From assembly GCA_037447655.1 (NCBI GenBank), contig JBBHKE010000843.1:62001-126000 (forward strand): a stretch of 64,000 nucleotides of DNA. Direction: 5' to 3'. Shown in pieces: positions 44,670-56,234 of the stretch. The notes under the pieces were generated by a model that ran no database searches, had not been told where the DNA came from, and saw only the letters and a list, made by a program, of their open reading frames with translations. Positions within the stretch are counted from its first letter, which is position 1. Every line of letters begins with the position of its first letter. This DNA is from Zygnema cylindricum (Eukaryota; Streptophyta; Zygnematophyceae; Zygnematales; Zygnemataceae). Position numbers and translations under genes: made by a program.

Positions 44670-47600
44670 ATGGGGAGGAAGAAGAATAGAAATACTCCTT
44701 CCCCCATGTTGACTTCGGAGAGAGCAAAAGAGTTCAGTTTTTTGGGTTCTCAATTTGAGGAGACTCGGAATACGAGAGAGAAAATTTGAGGAAATGTTTG
44801 ATACATTAATGAGATATGTAGATTCACGATTTCAAACTCAGTCTAGTGAGAAAAGAGAATTTGCTTCATTTCAGGCTGCCGATCCATTTAGTGGAGGAGC
44901 TAATGAGAGTGAGATAAAAGAGATAATTAGGAAAGGTAAAGCAAAGATAGAGGAAGATTCAGATTTTGAAGAGGCATTGGATAATGAAGATGATTATAAT
45001 ATGTCGGGGAAATCCGTGGCCTTTAATGGCACCAATTATGCGGTTTGGAAGAAATTTATTTCAAATCAACTTATTCTCAAGAGGCTTTGGAGGATTGTCA
45101 ATGGAGAGGAGAAGATGCCAACGGAGAACAAGGCACGTGCTCAATGGAGGTTGAAGGATATTGCGGCAACGACCGGTTTGATGAAAAATTGCACTTCTTT
45201 CGTGCTTGATCATTTCCTCGCTCACGGAACGGCCCATGAGTGTTGGCAAGCACTTGAGGAGCAATATGAGAAAGGTGTTGAGAACAAGGGTCAATATGTT
45301 TATACGGATTTTATGAATTTTAAAATCAAGTCAAATGAATTGATGGATGATGCCGTGAAGCGCTTCAATATCATACTCGAGCAATTACTCAACAATGGTC
45401 GAGTTATTTTGGATGCGGATAAATTAAGCGTGTTTCTTAACGCTTTGCCGGAGAAGCTTTCGCATCTTAAAGCTATTTTACGAGCGAAGGCGGATAACAC
45501 TTTCGGATTCACCGTCAATTTTATCAAAATGTCGGAGGGAACTCCATCGGCTTCTTCAAGTGGAGGAGGAGGAGTTCTCAACTCTACTACTCCCGAAACC
45601 CCGGATCTTAACTATGCCGGTGGTAGAGGAGGTGGTAGAGGAGGTGGCCCGAGAGGTGGTAGTGGCGGCCGAGGCAACAAGAGGGAGCAAGGTCGTCCAC
45701 CGAAGGTCCTTTCGGATCTTTCCAATTTGACATGCTACCGGTGTAACCGGCTTGGACATTTGTCTTCATCTTGTCCGGATAAGGATAAGCAATGTCATTT
45801 TTGCGGTAAGTGGGGGCATACGATCCCTCAATGTTATGCAAAGAGTGGAGATTCCGGAAGTGGAAGAGGAGGTAGAGGAAGTGATAGAGGCGCCCGAGGT
45901 GGCGGCCGAGGAGGACGCCGCGGTGGTGGTCGTGGTTACGGTAATGCAAATTACTTTGACTATGGTAATGAAACCGGTGATGATTTTCCGGTTCTTAACC
46001 TTACCCTTGATTCGGTAAGTAGTGGAGGAAATTTGGAGAAAGAGTGGATCATTGATACGGGGGCATCTCACCATGTTTGCACGGATGCCACCTTGTTTGA
46101 TGACATGAGGGAACTTACGGTTCCAAAGTTTATTACGGTTGCAAGCGGCCATGTCATTTCGGTTGGTACGGTTGGCACGGTTCGGCTTGATCTCCTTTCA
46201 TGGGATAATGATGGGAAAGAGAGATCGACGGAGTATCGTCTTCAAAATACTCTTTATATTCCGGACGGTTCGGTTAATTTGTTAAGCGTTCCACAAATCC
46301 AAAAGAGTGGTGGAAGCTTACTTGCGAGAGGTGATCAATCTATTGAGATTTGGAATGAGAAGGGGAATGTAATTGGAGAAGGAGTTGTAACGGATGCGAA
46401 TCATAGTCGGCTCTTATGGAGGAGGCCGAAATCTAAAGTTCCACCGAGGGAATTTCACATCAAATTTCGGAGTTGAAAGGTGATCTTACCTTATGGCATC
46501 ATCGAATGTGTCACACATCCGAGGTAAGTTTGAAGAAGATGATTCGTCATTCTTCGGTGAGGGGTTTGGACCTTGCATCCGGTGAGAAGGTGAACGGATG
46601 CGGAGGATGTAGCAAAGGACGTCAAATTTGGAAATCCCATCCGAATAAAGACATCAAGCATCGAGCTCAAAGTCCTTTGGAGGTTGTCCACATCGATCTT
46701 TGTGGACATATTAAACCCAAGACAATTGGAGGTAATAAGTATACTTTGGTAATTGTTGATGACTTCTCTCGGAAGTCATGGGTGTATTTATTGAAAAAGA
46801 AATCGGATGCATTTGAAAAATTTAAAGAATGGCATGTGATGGCCGAAAGGCAAATTGATAAGAAGCTTAAGTCCATTCGTTTGGACAATGGAGGGGAGTT
46901 TGTTGTTTTTCAGGGGTATTGTAAGGAGTGGGGGATAAGGCATCAATTCACGGCGCCTTAATCTCCGGAGTCAAATGGAGTGGCCGAGAGGAAGAATCGT
47001 ACCTTACAAAAAATGGTCCGTGCGATGGTTCATAACTCCGGACGAGAGATGTTTTTATGGGGAGATGCGATTCTTACGGCGAATTATATTTGTAACCGAA
47101 GACTCACTTCGGTTTTCGGAAGTAAAACACCGGAGGAGTTATGGAGTGGGAGAAAGCCCACGGTTCATCATTTGAGAATTTGGGGATGTCATGCTACAGT
47201 TTATGTAGAATCAATTAAGAGGAAGGGGAAATTTGCACCAAGGTGTTGGCCGAGAATTTTTGTTGGTTATAGTGCAAAGGGGAATTTGTACCGAGTGTAT
47301 TGTCCGGCTCATCAAACCGTGGAGGAATCTCAGAATGTTGATTTTCATGAGGATCTCCAATCCGCCATAAATTCTGTTGGGAAATTTAAGGAAAATTTGG
47401 ATTTTTATGAGGAGAGTGAAATTGAGAGTTTTCCGTACATTGGGGATTCGGAATCCGATGTGGAACCGAATGAGAGAACTAAGAAAAAGAATTTGAAAAA
47501 ATCGGTTGAAATTGAATTTGAAAGTAAGAGTAACGGATCTTTGGATTCCCGAGTGCCTTCCAACATTCGGAAATCTCAAAGCTCTAAATCGAGTTCTAAA

Positions 47601-48398
47601 TCGAGTGAGAAGAAAATTGAAATTGAATCCGAGGAAGAGAAAGAGGAAAAGGAGGAGCAAGTTATTAGGAGGAGCTCTTGGATTACAAAAGGGAAGAAAC
47701 CGGAGAAACTCACTTACGATCGAAAAGGGGAAAATGCATCGAATTCGCATTATTTTCTCTCCGATGCTAAGGAGACGGAGTTTCTTTTGTAGCAATCACT
47801 TACGAAAAAATATGACCGGCGACCCTCAATCTTATGTCGAGGCAAGGAGTTCGACCGATTGGGAGAGTAAGTGGAAACCGGCGTGGGAGAAAGAATTTAA
47901 GTCGGTGGTTGATAATAGAACTTTTGAGGAAGTGAAATTACCGAAGGGGAAAAAGGTGATTGATGAAGGTGGGTCTTAAAAACCAAAACTGGAGCGTCGG
48001 GTGAAATAATTAAGTACAAGGCGAGGCTTGTTTGCAAGGGGTTCCAACAACGTGAGGGAATCGATTTTAAGGAGACTTATGCTCCCGTGGTGAAGTTCGA
48101 CTCACTACGGATTATTATTGCAATTGCAGCAATGGGGAAGAAGCACGTCCATCAAATGGACGTTGAAACCGCGTTTTTTAAATGCATGAGTTCGATGGCG
48201 TTGGCGAAAAATCCTGTGTTTCACAAGAGGACGAAACACATCAGGATCCAATGGCATTTTGTAAGAGATTTGGTTACGGCGAACGAGATTGAATTTTGGT
48301 ACGTACCAACAAAAGAGGAGGAGGCGGCTGAGTTGTTGACGAAGGCTGCTACACATGATGTAATTGAGAGGGTACGACCAAAACTTGGATTATTTTGA
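44670..48398 (+). pseudogene. copia gag-pol, broken and lacking the RT core
   Basis: Reading starts at an ATG at 44670 and is frameshifted before about 44797. The 44797-46470 segment has a UBN2-type gag (NYAVWKKF, CWQALEEQYE), RGG/GR-rich spacers, two zinc knuckles (CYRCNRLGHLSSSC, CHFCGKWGHTIPQC) and the protease site WIIDTGASHHVC. A frameshift near 46460 precedes the pre-integrase motif (WHHRMCHTSE) and the integrase (VHIDLCG, RLDNGGEF). One TAA at 46959-46961 interrupts the integrase just before SPESNGVAERKN. The RT begins (LPKGKKVID, YKARLVCKGF, QMDVETAF) and then jumps at about 48178 to the end of RNase H (FWYVPTKEEEAAELLTK). The catalytic RT core and most of RNase H are gone. Confidence 0.93.
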
Positions 48399-48431
48399 AG
48401 AGTTTGGCGATTCCGACAATAAGAGGGGGAT

Positions 48432-49079
48432 TGTTGGATTATTGTCGTTTTCGGGACATTTCGCGAAGCGTCATACCAACTTGTATTTGTTTGACGCGAA
48501 CTATCGCGTCATCATACAAAAATTACGATGTTGTTGCGCGACAGTACTTTTGTTGTCCGCGAACGAAACATACTATTTTGTTTCGTGTCACTTGTTTGTT
48601 TCGTGAGCAGGTGTTTCAATTTGCGTGCAGGTGTGTTTGTAAAGCGACACGTGTTTAAGTCAACGTTTGGAGTTTGTTGTTTCGAAAGAAGAAGCGTGTG
48701 CGCCTTCCTTCGTGGAACTTTCATTGAAGAGTGCACAATCAGCTAGGGACAGACTTCGTCGCTACGCTAAGTTTTGCTTGTCTTATCTTGTTGTCTCTTA
48801 GTGCAGAGTAGCGAGTATATAGGCAGCAATGTATATGTGCAGAGTATTGAATCTCATATGATTGAATCATAGAGGATTAATCTTGGAGTAAGAGATTATT
48901 TAAAGAAAAGAGAGAAGAGATAAAAGAGAGAAAAGAGATGTTGTAAAGAGGCTTCGGCCTAGAACACTTATAATTCTTTTTGGCTGAATATTCCTCTTGT
49001 CTTTTATGAGCTTCCGGTGTGTAATGATTTATGTTTTGTGAATTATTAAGAGTGAATGTCTTTTGCTCAAGATCCTATA
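48432..49079 (+). repeat. copia 3' LTR
   Basis: 648 bp. It begins TGTTGGATTATTGTCG directly after the purine tract. Confidence 0.93.
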
Positions 49080-49084
49080 TTATA

Positions 49085-49959
49085 CAGTCGCCGTGAAGAT
49101 TTGTATTTACAAAATCTATTTGGGCGTATCTGCGATGGTGGAGTATTCGTTCCGTACATGGCGTCAATCGAATGCCTCATGTCCATTGGAGAGGGAACAA
49201 TGTTGGATATAACGGCGGCTGGTTTCGGACGTCGAAATATATCGTCAAGCAAGGAGGAGTTATTAATTGACGGCCAAACAATCTTTCGATATCTTTTGGT
49301 ACGATCAATTTTGGGTTCGTCTTTCAGTTTGGAGTTGTCCGAATATTATTTTGCCTGGTATTTTGGCGGCTACAGTATTGTACTGCACTTTTCGTCGTCG
49401 TCATGTTTTTGGTGGACGTGGAATTATTGCAATTCAGTTTACGCATTTGTTTTGTGGTCAGCGAATATATTACTTGAACAACTTAATTATGATGGAGATT
49501 GTGACGTGGAGTTATTATTTTACCTTGACGTGGATTTGCGGTGTGGACTTATCGCTTTTGATTTCAAGATTTCATCGTAGATTTACACTTCAATTTGGAG
49601 CGGCAGTTACGTCATCTTTTGACATTGTTATTTCGTATGTGACATGTCATGTGGCGTATGCACGAATTGACATGCGCGAAGTTACAGTTGAATTTTAAGT
49701 GGTGACTGAGGTGCAATTCGCAATGGATGTTATGTGAGAAAGAGGACGACTAAATCGGGAGTTACCCTTGTCATGATCATCCCGGTAAAAAGAAAGAAAC
49801 TGATTCGATTTGTGTATGGATAAATTGGGCGCTGGGGTGTTGCAGTTTTAATTCCAGATTGATGATCGATTTTGTACTTTTGTACGGTGACATGTTTAAG
49901 AGGGGGCGGCCAAAATCGGTGGCGTGGCATTCCACCGCTTCTCCCAATAAGAGGGGGAT
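49085..49959 (+). other. Right half of the non-coding LTR element interior
   Basis: Overlapping open frames at 49056-49580 and 49267-49698 give hydrophobic, motif-free translations; I do not consider them genes. The stretch is the continuation of 42949-43956 across the copia insertion. Confidence 0.6.
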
Positions 49960-50693
49960 TGTTAGGATTATTGGGTGAATCAGCGGATCGACCGAATTCA
50001 CGTTTGTGTTCAGTTTAGGTTCGATTCAGTTTGAGTTTGTGTTCACATTGTTTATTGTATTGTTTACGTTCGCAGTTAAGTGCTTGTTACGTTTTCGTTG
50101 GACTTTGAGTATATGTTACGAAAGTATTTATTCGTGTCCATTGGTACTGCACGGTTGATTTGCCATTTAGTGCATAATACCGAGTACTATGTTTAGGTCC
50201 AGTGCGCAATTAAATTCGGCGCACTTATGTTTTATTATGCGCCAGTTTTTGTTTCGGCGCGTAAGTGTTCAGTGCGTGTGAATTGTGAACGTGAGTGGAA
50301 TACGCGTGAGTTAAATTTGTGTGAGTCAATGACGTGACGAGTTAGTGGAAGAAGTCGTGCACGTGACGAGTTAGTGGAAGACGTCGTGCAGACTAAGTCT
50401 TTCTTTATTTAAGGAGAAGTAGGGGTATGGAATCATTATGCAGTCTGGGGAGATGCATCATGTGTCTTAAGGAGTGACACATTAAGATGTAGTGAGAATA
50501 TTTAAGGAGGGAAGAATTGTGAAGGAGAGAGGTTGTATTGAGAAAGCTTCGGCTTAATATGTTGATATTTGGCCGACATGTTTTATTGTGAGCCGTGAGT
50601 GTTTTATGTGGGATATGTTTATTTAAGGTTCCGCTGTGAGATTGGGTTTGTCATTTGTGAGCATCTCTGTGAGCACTTGATCGTTTCTTAACA
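49960..50693 (+). repeat. 3' LTR of the non-coding LTR element
   Basis: It starts TGTTAGGATTATT after the purine tract AATAAGAGGGGGAT and ends ...TTCTTAACA. Confidence 0.85.
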
Positions 50694-51172
50694 GTGACGA
50701 CGGCGCAAAATTCTGCAAAGGACCCATGAATGAAAGTGGAGGTCCGGAGATCCCTGCAGATTTTTTTCCGTACATGGTCGTCTTTTCCGTACATGCACGT
50801 GACGGGCAGGGAGAAAAATAGCGAGTACTCTCCCTCGTCATAAAATTTTACCACTCGTGTAGCGCGTGCGTAGACCGTTTTTCATTCGTTGTTTGGGCGG
50901 TACTTTCCCTGAAATCAGGTCGCGAGGTGATTTTTGATGAAGTTTTTTGACAGGCTGTATTCTCTTGCCCAAGGGGTCGAAAAATGCAAAACGCCAAAAT
51001 TCGTCAACTCTACGGCAAACATGAAGTACATTCAAAGTATCGACTTGACGTTTGCTGTACTTTTAAAGAATTGATTTTATTGTACGGCTATAGTTTTTCT
51101 CGTACGGTACTGCGTTTTGGGTCAAAACGACAGGATAAAGTCGATACTTTAACACATGGGGACGTACCCTAA

Positions 51173-52341
51173 GACTGTCCAAGGTACACATGTGTCCAGC
51201 TGTCACGCTTGAAAAAGTCATTGGAATGTACAAATCCCGTGTACGAACATTGCTTGTCTGCAACACGGGCGACTTTAAAAACTGTGCGCATATTCCGATT
51301 TTCCGTGCCAATATTACGACACCTGACGTAGTACGGCTTGCTATCATGACCTGGCCACGCGACGCAATCGGGATATTTGTTTTATGTCAAACGATCTACA
51401 GAAAAAACTGATATCTCTTTGAATGTACGGTTGTACCTGTAGAAATGTTGCTTATTTTCAACAGTTTAATTTTACACCGTCAAGTGAATTGTGTTGGTCG
51501 CAACCTCGAAGTTATCGAAAAAGTCTCCTCAAGTAGGATTGGTCCACGCGTCAATGCAAGTCGTGTCCGGTCAAGGCGGGGTAAGGGCGGATTGTTTTGT
51601 GTGCCGGAAATTCAAAGTTTTTTTTTGTCCGTTAGCCCGAAGACAAAAACTGCCAACCAATCTTTGTGCGTTTCCTCAGCACACTACGCCGCCCGTCCTT
51701 ATTACTTATTAGAGTTAATAACACTCTTTCAAAATTACAAAATATTTTGTGCAGCACTATCTAGGGAAGTGGACGAAAATATTGCCACGTTTCTTTAAAC
51801 TAAACTAGTATTACTAATTATAATTTCGCATAAACACTAATAAATCCTTAACGCTAATTGAGATGGGCGGTGTGCTGCACTGTAGCTGTGGACCGGCTGG
51901 AGCTGCCACGTGGTGAATCTACGGACAACGAGCTGGTGTTGAAAACCCGTTTTGTTTTGTAGTGAGGTCATATCTTTTCCACGGAATGGTAAAAAATGTT
52001 AAATTTCGTTGACCGAAATCCAAGCGGGACTCAAAATTCGTGAACGAGAGAGTTGACAAAATCTGCGATACCACGTATGTCACATCATTAGTCTTGCATA
52101 CGACAAGGAAACAGATTACAACTGTTACCAATGGAAATCTGCGCTTGCAAGCGGTTCAGTAGCAGTAGGAAATGAGGTTAGGATCGGACGCGTGGTGCAA
52201 ATATCGAGGCGGGATTCGGCTACGTTGTCAGTTCCAGATTTCTCATTTTTCAAAATTTTGACTGTGCTGAAATGTTGACAGCCGTCTGTTTTAAGCGAAT
52301 TACGGCAGGCCTTGATTGACACGAAATATGACAGTACAGTA
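51173..52341. other. Repeat-derived DNA, no gene recognised
   Basis: A worn mariner-like right end (AACGCTAATTGAGATGGGCGGTG) sits at about 51852-51874. Nothing else can be supported. Confidence 0.4.
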
Positions 52342-52361
52342 CACCGTGTATCGCTATTAGG

Positions 52362-52837
52362 TGCTGCATTCACACTAGAAATGAATGATGAATGAGATGA
52401 GGAAACGAATATTCCCGTACCATTCATTACGCAAAAAAAACAAAAACAGAGGCGCCAAACAGGTCGACCGCTCGGCTGTCAACCTTTTTGGAGCGTAGCG
52501 ACGGACAAAATATACGGTTTGGAGCGTAGTGACGGACAAAACATACGGTCAAGTGCGTCAAAACTTGACAACTGTGGGAAGTCATCTTCTTTTCCGGAAA
52601 ACCTTTTCGGAATGCAGAAATCCGACTTCGAAAAAATATGAAGTCGTATCCCTAATGAATGAATGAATGGTAAGGACGAATTTGAGTAATCGGCGACTAA
52701 TCGTAAGGCAACATGAATCACATCGCAACGTTTTTGTTGACGTGAGGTGACGTCAAGGGCGATTCACGTCCAAACAAAAAAAAAGGACATTCATTACCTC
52801 ATCTCATTCATCATCCATTTCTAGTGTGAATGCAGCA
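52362..52837. mobile_element. MITE with 41-bp near-perfect inverted ends
   Basis: The ends begin TGCTGCATTCACACTAGAAA on both strands and agree at 40 of 41 positions. The 3-bp flank AGG is duplicated (52359-52361 and 52838-52840). A 3-bp duplication fits CACTA or PIF/Harbinger elements; the superfamily is unresolved. The interior of 476 bp is non-coding and contains a duplicated GGAGCGTAG(C/T)GACGGACAAA segment (about 52490-52545). Confidence 0.83.
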
Positions 52838-53012
52838 AGGGTTAATAACTTTTTCGCCACTTAAAAACATATTTTTTCCCGTACAATTACAATTTGAGAC
52901 CGCCAATAGAAAGCTGAGAATATTACCTTTCAATCGCAGCCGTCAGGTCCAAAATCGGAAATATGTGTACGGAGAAAAATGTTTTAAGTGGCGAAAAATA
53001 TTTTAACCCTAA

Positions 53013-53793
53013 GGGTGCGTCTCCATGCACTTGAAACTTAGAGAATTTACTTTGTTTTTTAGCGCAGATCCGGCGAACCCGGATTTTGGGTGTCCCTATG
53101 TGTACCAAACGAAGTTGTCATTTAAGGGCTTGACGATTGTATACGTCGACAATGCCCGTGACGGCTGTTGACAATGTACAATCTGTGATGACGCACGTTA
53201 TTTTTTGTAACTGCTTATGACGTCGCATGACTTTTCGTGACATTGTAGACGTACCGCCATCCAGTCTGTGTCGTTTTACGGTTGAAGAAGATGCACTTTG
53301 CCTTTGCGTCGCCTGTCCGCTCGACGTGAAATGGCATCGGATCTTGAGATCCCTGGCGAAATAAAATCCGTATTAGACGCAAACGGACAAAACTAAACAA
53401 ATTGTGTACTTTACTTTGTCGTACCTGAACGCAAACGGACAAAAGATAGCGGATCGTGCACTTTTCGTCGTTGCTTGAATTCTTTTAAAATTTCTTGAAA
53501 AAAAATTACACGTGCGACTACGTGTTTCTATTTGTTTTTCGAAAAATCTTTGTTCCAAAACACATCTTCCCTGTGTTTTAAATAAAAGTTTGAAGATGAC
53601 GTTTTTTGGCGTGGCGGTGGGTCGAAGAACACAAAACGGCAACCTGTAATACATCTTAAATTAGATGATGACGCAAAATGTACTTCTCATTTTCTCTATT
53701 TTTTTGTACGGTTGAGACTTACGCGGTACGGCTCTAAGTTTTACACGAAAACGACAGAAAAAAACCCTTACTTAGGCACATGGAGACGCACCC
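53013..53793. mobile_element. Tourist/Harbinger-like MITE
   Basis: The ends are GGGTGCGTCTCCATGCAC and, inverted, GGGTGCGTCTCCATGTGC. The flank TAA is duplicated (53010-53012 and 53794-53796), as expected for PIF/Harbinger. It is 781 bp, with no transposase. It is related to 41710-51169 and shares TTACTTTGTTTTTTAGCG with 38956-38974. Confidence 0.82.
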
Positions 53794-53813
53794 TAATAGC
53801 GATTCACGGTGTA

Positions 53814-55694
53814 GTTGACAGACAGCCTGGCAGGATCCAGCGGGCGGGATCCGGTCAAGCAACAGGGACCTGTGGTACGACATCTGGACTTTAGCGCGAA
53901 ACGGCCTGGATTTGCTGAATATTTGCTATTTTGACTGTCAGGAAACGGGCGCACTACCTGACAGCAGTGTAATAGTCAAATTACAGTTTGCATCGACAAA
54001 ATGACAGCAAATAGTACAGCAAGAGAAGTTATTACTTATTAGGAAATAATTTTGGGGTTTATATTAGTGTTATTATTTCTAAGTCAGTTATAGATGACGT
54101 GTCTGTTTTTTAACCATTCAAATAATCGGCGTCAAGAAAAGCAAAATAGTAAAATCGACACTATTTTGAATTCGACGAGTGAGATATACCATGTACTCAA
54201 GTGAGAGCTGTATAGTTTTTAAATAAAGTAAAACAAAAAGCGGTGAGCGCTATTTTCCTCTTTTTCTCTTTTTATATTTTCGCCTTCTTGTGCCCTCCGA
54301 ACATATACGTACACACTTCTTGTCTACCTTCCAGAAATTACAAGAGCTATAAATTTCGAAACCGAACATTGGTTGGTCTTTGTACGTAGCTCCTCGTGGT
54401 ATGCGCAGCAAAACGACAAAACCACAAGATTCGATTACGTTTGCCAACTCGGCGGTGGTGATAATCTTTGTCGTTTATTCCTCGCGTGACAGCCCGCCAC
54501 GTGAAATTTGTACACGTGTATTCACGACACTGTTCCAAAGCCGCGTCAGCTATAAATCTATTTTTTTCGTACGGTTATACAACATCAAACCTTTTATTTC
54601 AAAAAGTGCGACAGGAAAAACCATCAAGGTACAAAGTGGTTAAAAAAAGCCAAAAATAACAAAAAACGCTTGAAGACAACAAAAGCCAAAGGAGACCGAT
54701 TGTCATACCCTCATCGATTGTGTCGCCTTAATGTCATCCACATCCTCTCTATTTCTTGTAGGACAAATTGCAAATCTTGACGTTTTGTGTGCGGTGTTTC
54801 TCCGTTTTAACAACGACAACCAATGTTCGGGTGTTGAATTTTACGCCTCTTTAATTTCTGCTTACATCATAGTTCAAAAGTAGGCTTTTTTATGGTAAGC
54901 CTTTGGTAGGCGCACAAAACTTTGCACAAAACTCGCGCAACGTAGGCATACTGTATGTGTGTGCGTCGTGCACACTCCTGTACGAACGTCCGAATCTGAC
55001 GTAAGATCAAAGTACAGCGCACGCCGCCGGACGAAATTTTTTAGCGAACTGACACGGCGTAGGATGACATTCCGGGGGAAAAGCCACCAACGGGGTTGGT
55101 CCGTAGGTTTTGGTAATTTTTTTGGCAGTGTGGTATTTTTTTTTTTTAATCGTCCCATACTGCCTGGTTGGTCAATTTGAGGCTTTATTTAGTGTGGCCC
55201 TCAAAATTGAAGACGCTAATATGACAGATTGTCCTTTCGTAAGTTGTGTTATGGGCTTTTCTTGTGATCTTTTTAAAATCGCCTTCTTTGATCAGCGACT
55301 GTCCGATCGTCCAAATCTGACGGTTTAAATAAAAAGTCCCTCAAAACTCACATAAATATTTTTTTTGTCCGATTTTTTTTCAAAATTTAGACATGACGTT
55401 TAATTATCTATCGATCGATGTGCAACTCAACCCTATCCCTATTTTACTTCATTTTGCGGCCAATACAATATGGGTCTTAAGGGCATATTGTATGTTTTGC
55501 GTACAATAGGCATATTGTATGGGCGTACAGTCACCTACTTTTGAACTATGGCTTACATAGTACTAGAAGAAATTTAAAAGACAACGTAGGTAAGCTACAA
55601 GGAGGTGAAAATAGCTACCACCAAAAAATTTTGTAGGCATTAAACTCTTAAAACAGGTTTAATACTTTCATTCTGTAAAACCGTATCAACTGTA
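53814..55694. other. Intergenic DNA, no gene recognised
   Basis: Several short open frames on both strands overlap and lack motifs or plausible splice partners. No repeat boundary is clear. Confidence 0.4.
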
Positions 55695-56232
55695 CACCGC
55701 CAATCGTTACTAGCGTAGAAGTTTGATTAGCGTATAATAATAATTATAGTGGTGTACGCTATTTAAGAATTTGAAAATTTTGGAAAAAATCATACATTCT
55801 AATTGTTTGATTATGGTAATTTGGATCTTTGAAAACAAAAATGTCGGTCGCAAACATGCTTACACTAATATAGGTATTCGTACAAAATCTGACAAATCGT
55901 ACACAAATCGTACATTCACAAGGTCGAAACGCGGCTGTCGGACGAATATGTGCGAACGGGATTTTTTACGACCTAGCTTTTTTTCCTTTTTAGAACGCAC
56001 ATTCTCATGCGTCCGTGGTTACTAAAACTAATTTATTGTACTTTTTAACTTAAAAAGGTACATTTATGTACGGTCTGACACTGACCGTACACCACTCTAT
56101 TTAAGAGACAACGTACTGAAAATAACCCTAAATATAATAAAGAAAAAAATAGAATGAACTACACTAATGGAGAATAAAATATAAAAAAGCGGGACGGAAT
56201 TAGTGTACACAACGCTAATAACGATGGCGGTG
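55695..56232. mobile_element. Mariner-like MITE
   Basis: The ends are CACCGCCAATCGTTACTAGC and, inverted, CACCGCCATCGTTATTAGC, with TA at 55693-55694 and 56233-56234. At 538 bp it is the inverted homologue of 14821-15364. Confidence 0.85.
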
Positions 56233-56234
56233 TA

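Larger units (their letters stand above)
43957..49079 (+). mobile_element. Ty1/copia LTR retrotransposon, nested
   Basis: The LTRs are 43957-44626 and 48432-49079, beginning TGTTGG(G)AT-ATTGTCG and ending CCTACA or CCTATA. The 5-bp target duplication TTATA is exact (43952-43956 and 49080-49084). The primer-binding site (TTGGTATTGGAGCA) suits the initiator-methionine tRNA and the purine tract is AATAAGAGGGGGAT. The LTRs differ by scattered substitutions and one GA-rich indel near 44455-44490, so insertion is fairly recent. Domain order (protease, integrase, RT, RNase H) is copia. Confidence 0.95.
42216..50693 (+). mobile_element. Non-coding LTR retrotransposon (LARD-like)
   Basis: LTRs at 42216 to about 42948 and at 49960-50693 are about 95% alike by eye and begin TGTTAGGATTATTGGGTGAA. 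The flanking 5-mers are GCGAC (42211-42215) and GTGAC (50694-50698). A primer-binding site (TTGGTATCGGAGCA) follows the 5' LTR and a purine tract (AAGAGGGGGA) precedes the 3' LTR. Without the copia insertion at 43957-49079 the interior is about 1.9 kb and shows no gag or pol motif in any frame. It would need proteins from another element. Confidence 0.85.
41710..51169. mobile_element. Tourist/Harbinger-like MITE interrupted by an LTR element
   Basis: The left end is GGGTACGTCCCTATGT and the right end, inverted, is GGGTACGTCCCCATGT, with TAA on each side (41707-41709 and 51170-51172). Removing the LTR element 42216-50693 and one 5-bp duplication leaves about 976 bp. The interior shares TTGTAGACGTCTAG-type blocks with 39780-39970. 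No transposase is seen. Confidence 0.7.
52342..53811. mobile_element. Mariner-like MITE carrying two other MITEs
   Basis: The ends are CACCGTGTATCGCTATTAG and, inverted, CACCGTGAATCGCTATTAG, with TA flanks (52340-52341 and 53812-53813). Taking out 52362-52837 plus AGG, and 53013-53793 plus TAA, leaves 207 bp that correspond end to end to the intact 217-bp copy at 40563-40779. Confidence 0.85.

Noticed and set aside
49056-49698. Overlapping frames of 174 and 143 codons as an extra retroelement gene
   Set aside because: They start inside the copia LTR, and their hydrophobic translation shows no gag, pol or env-like motif.
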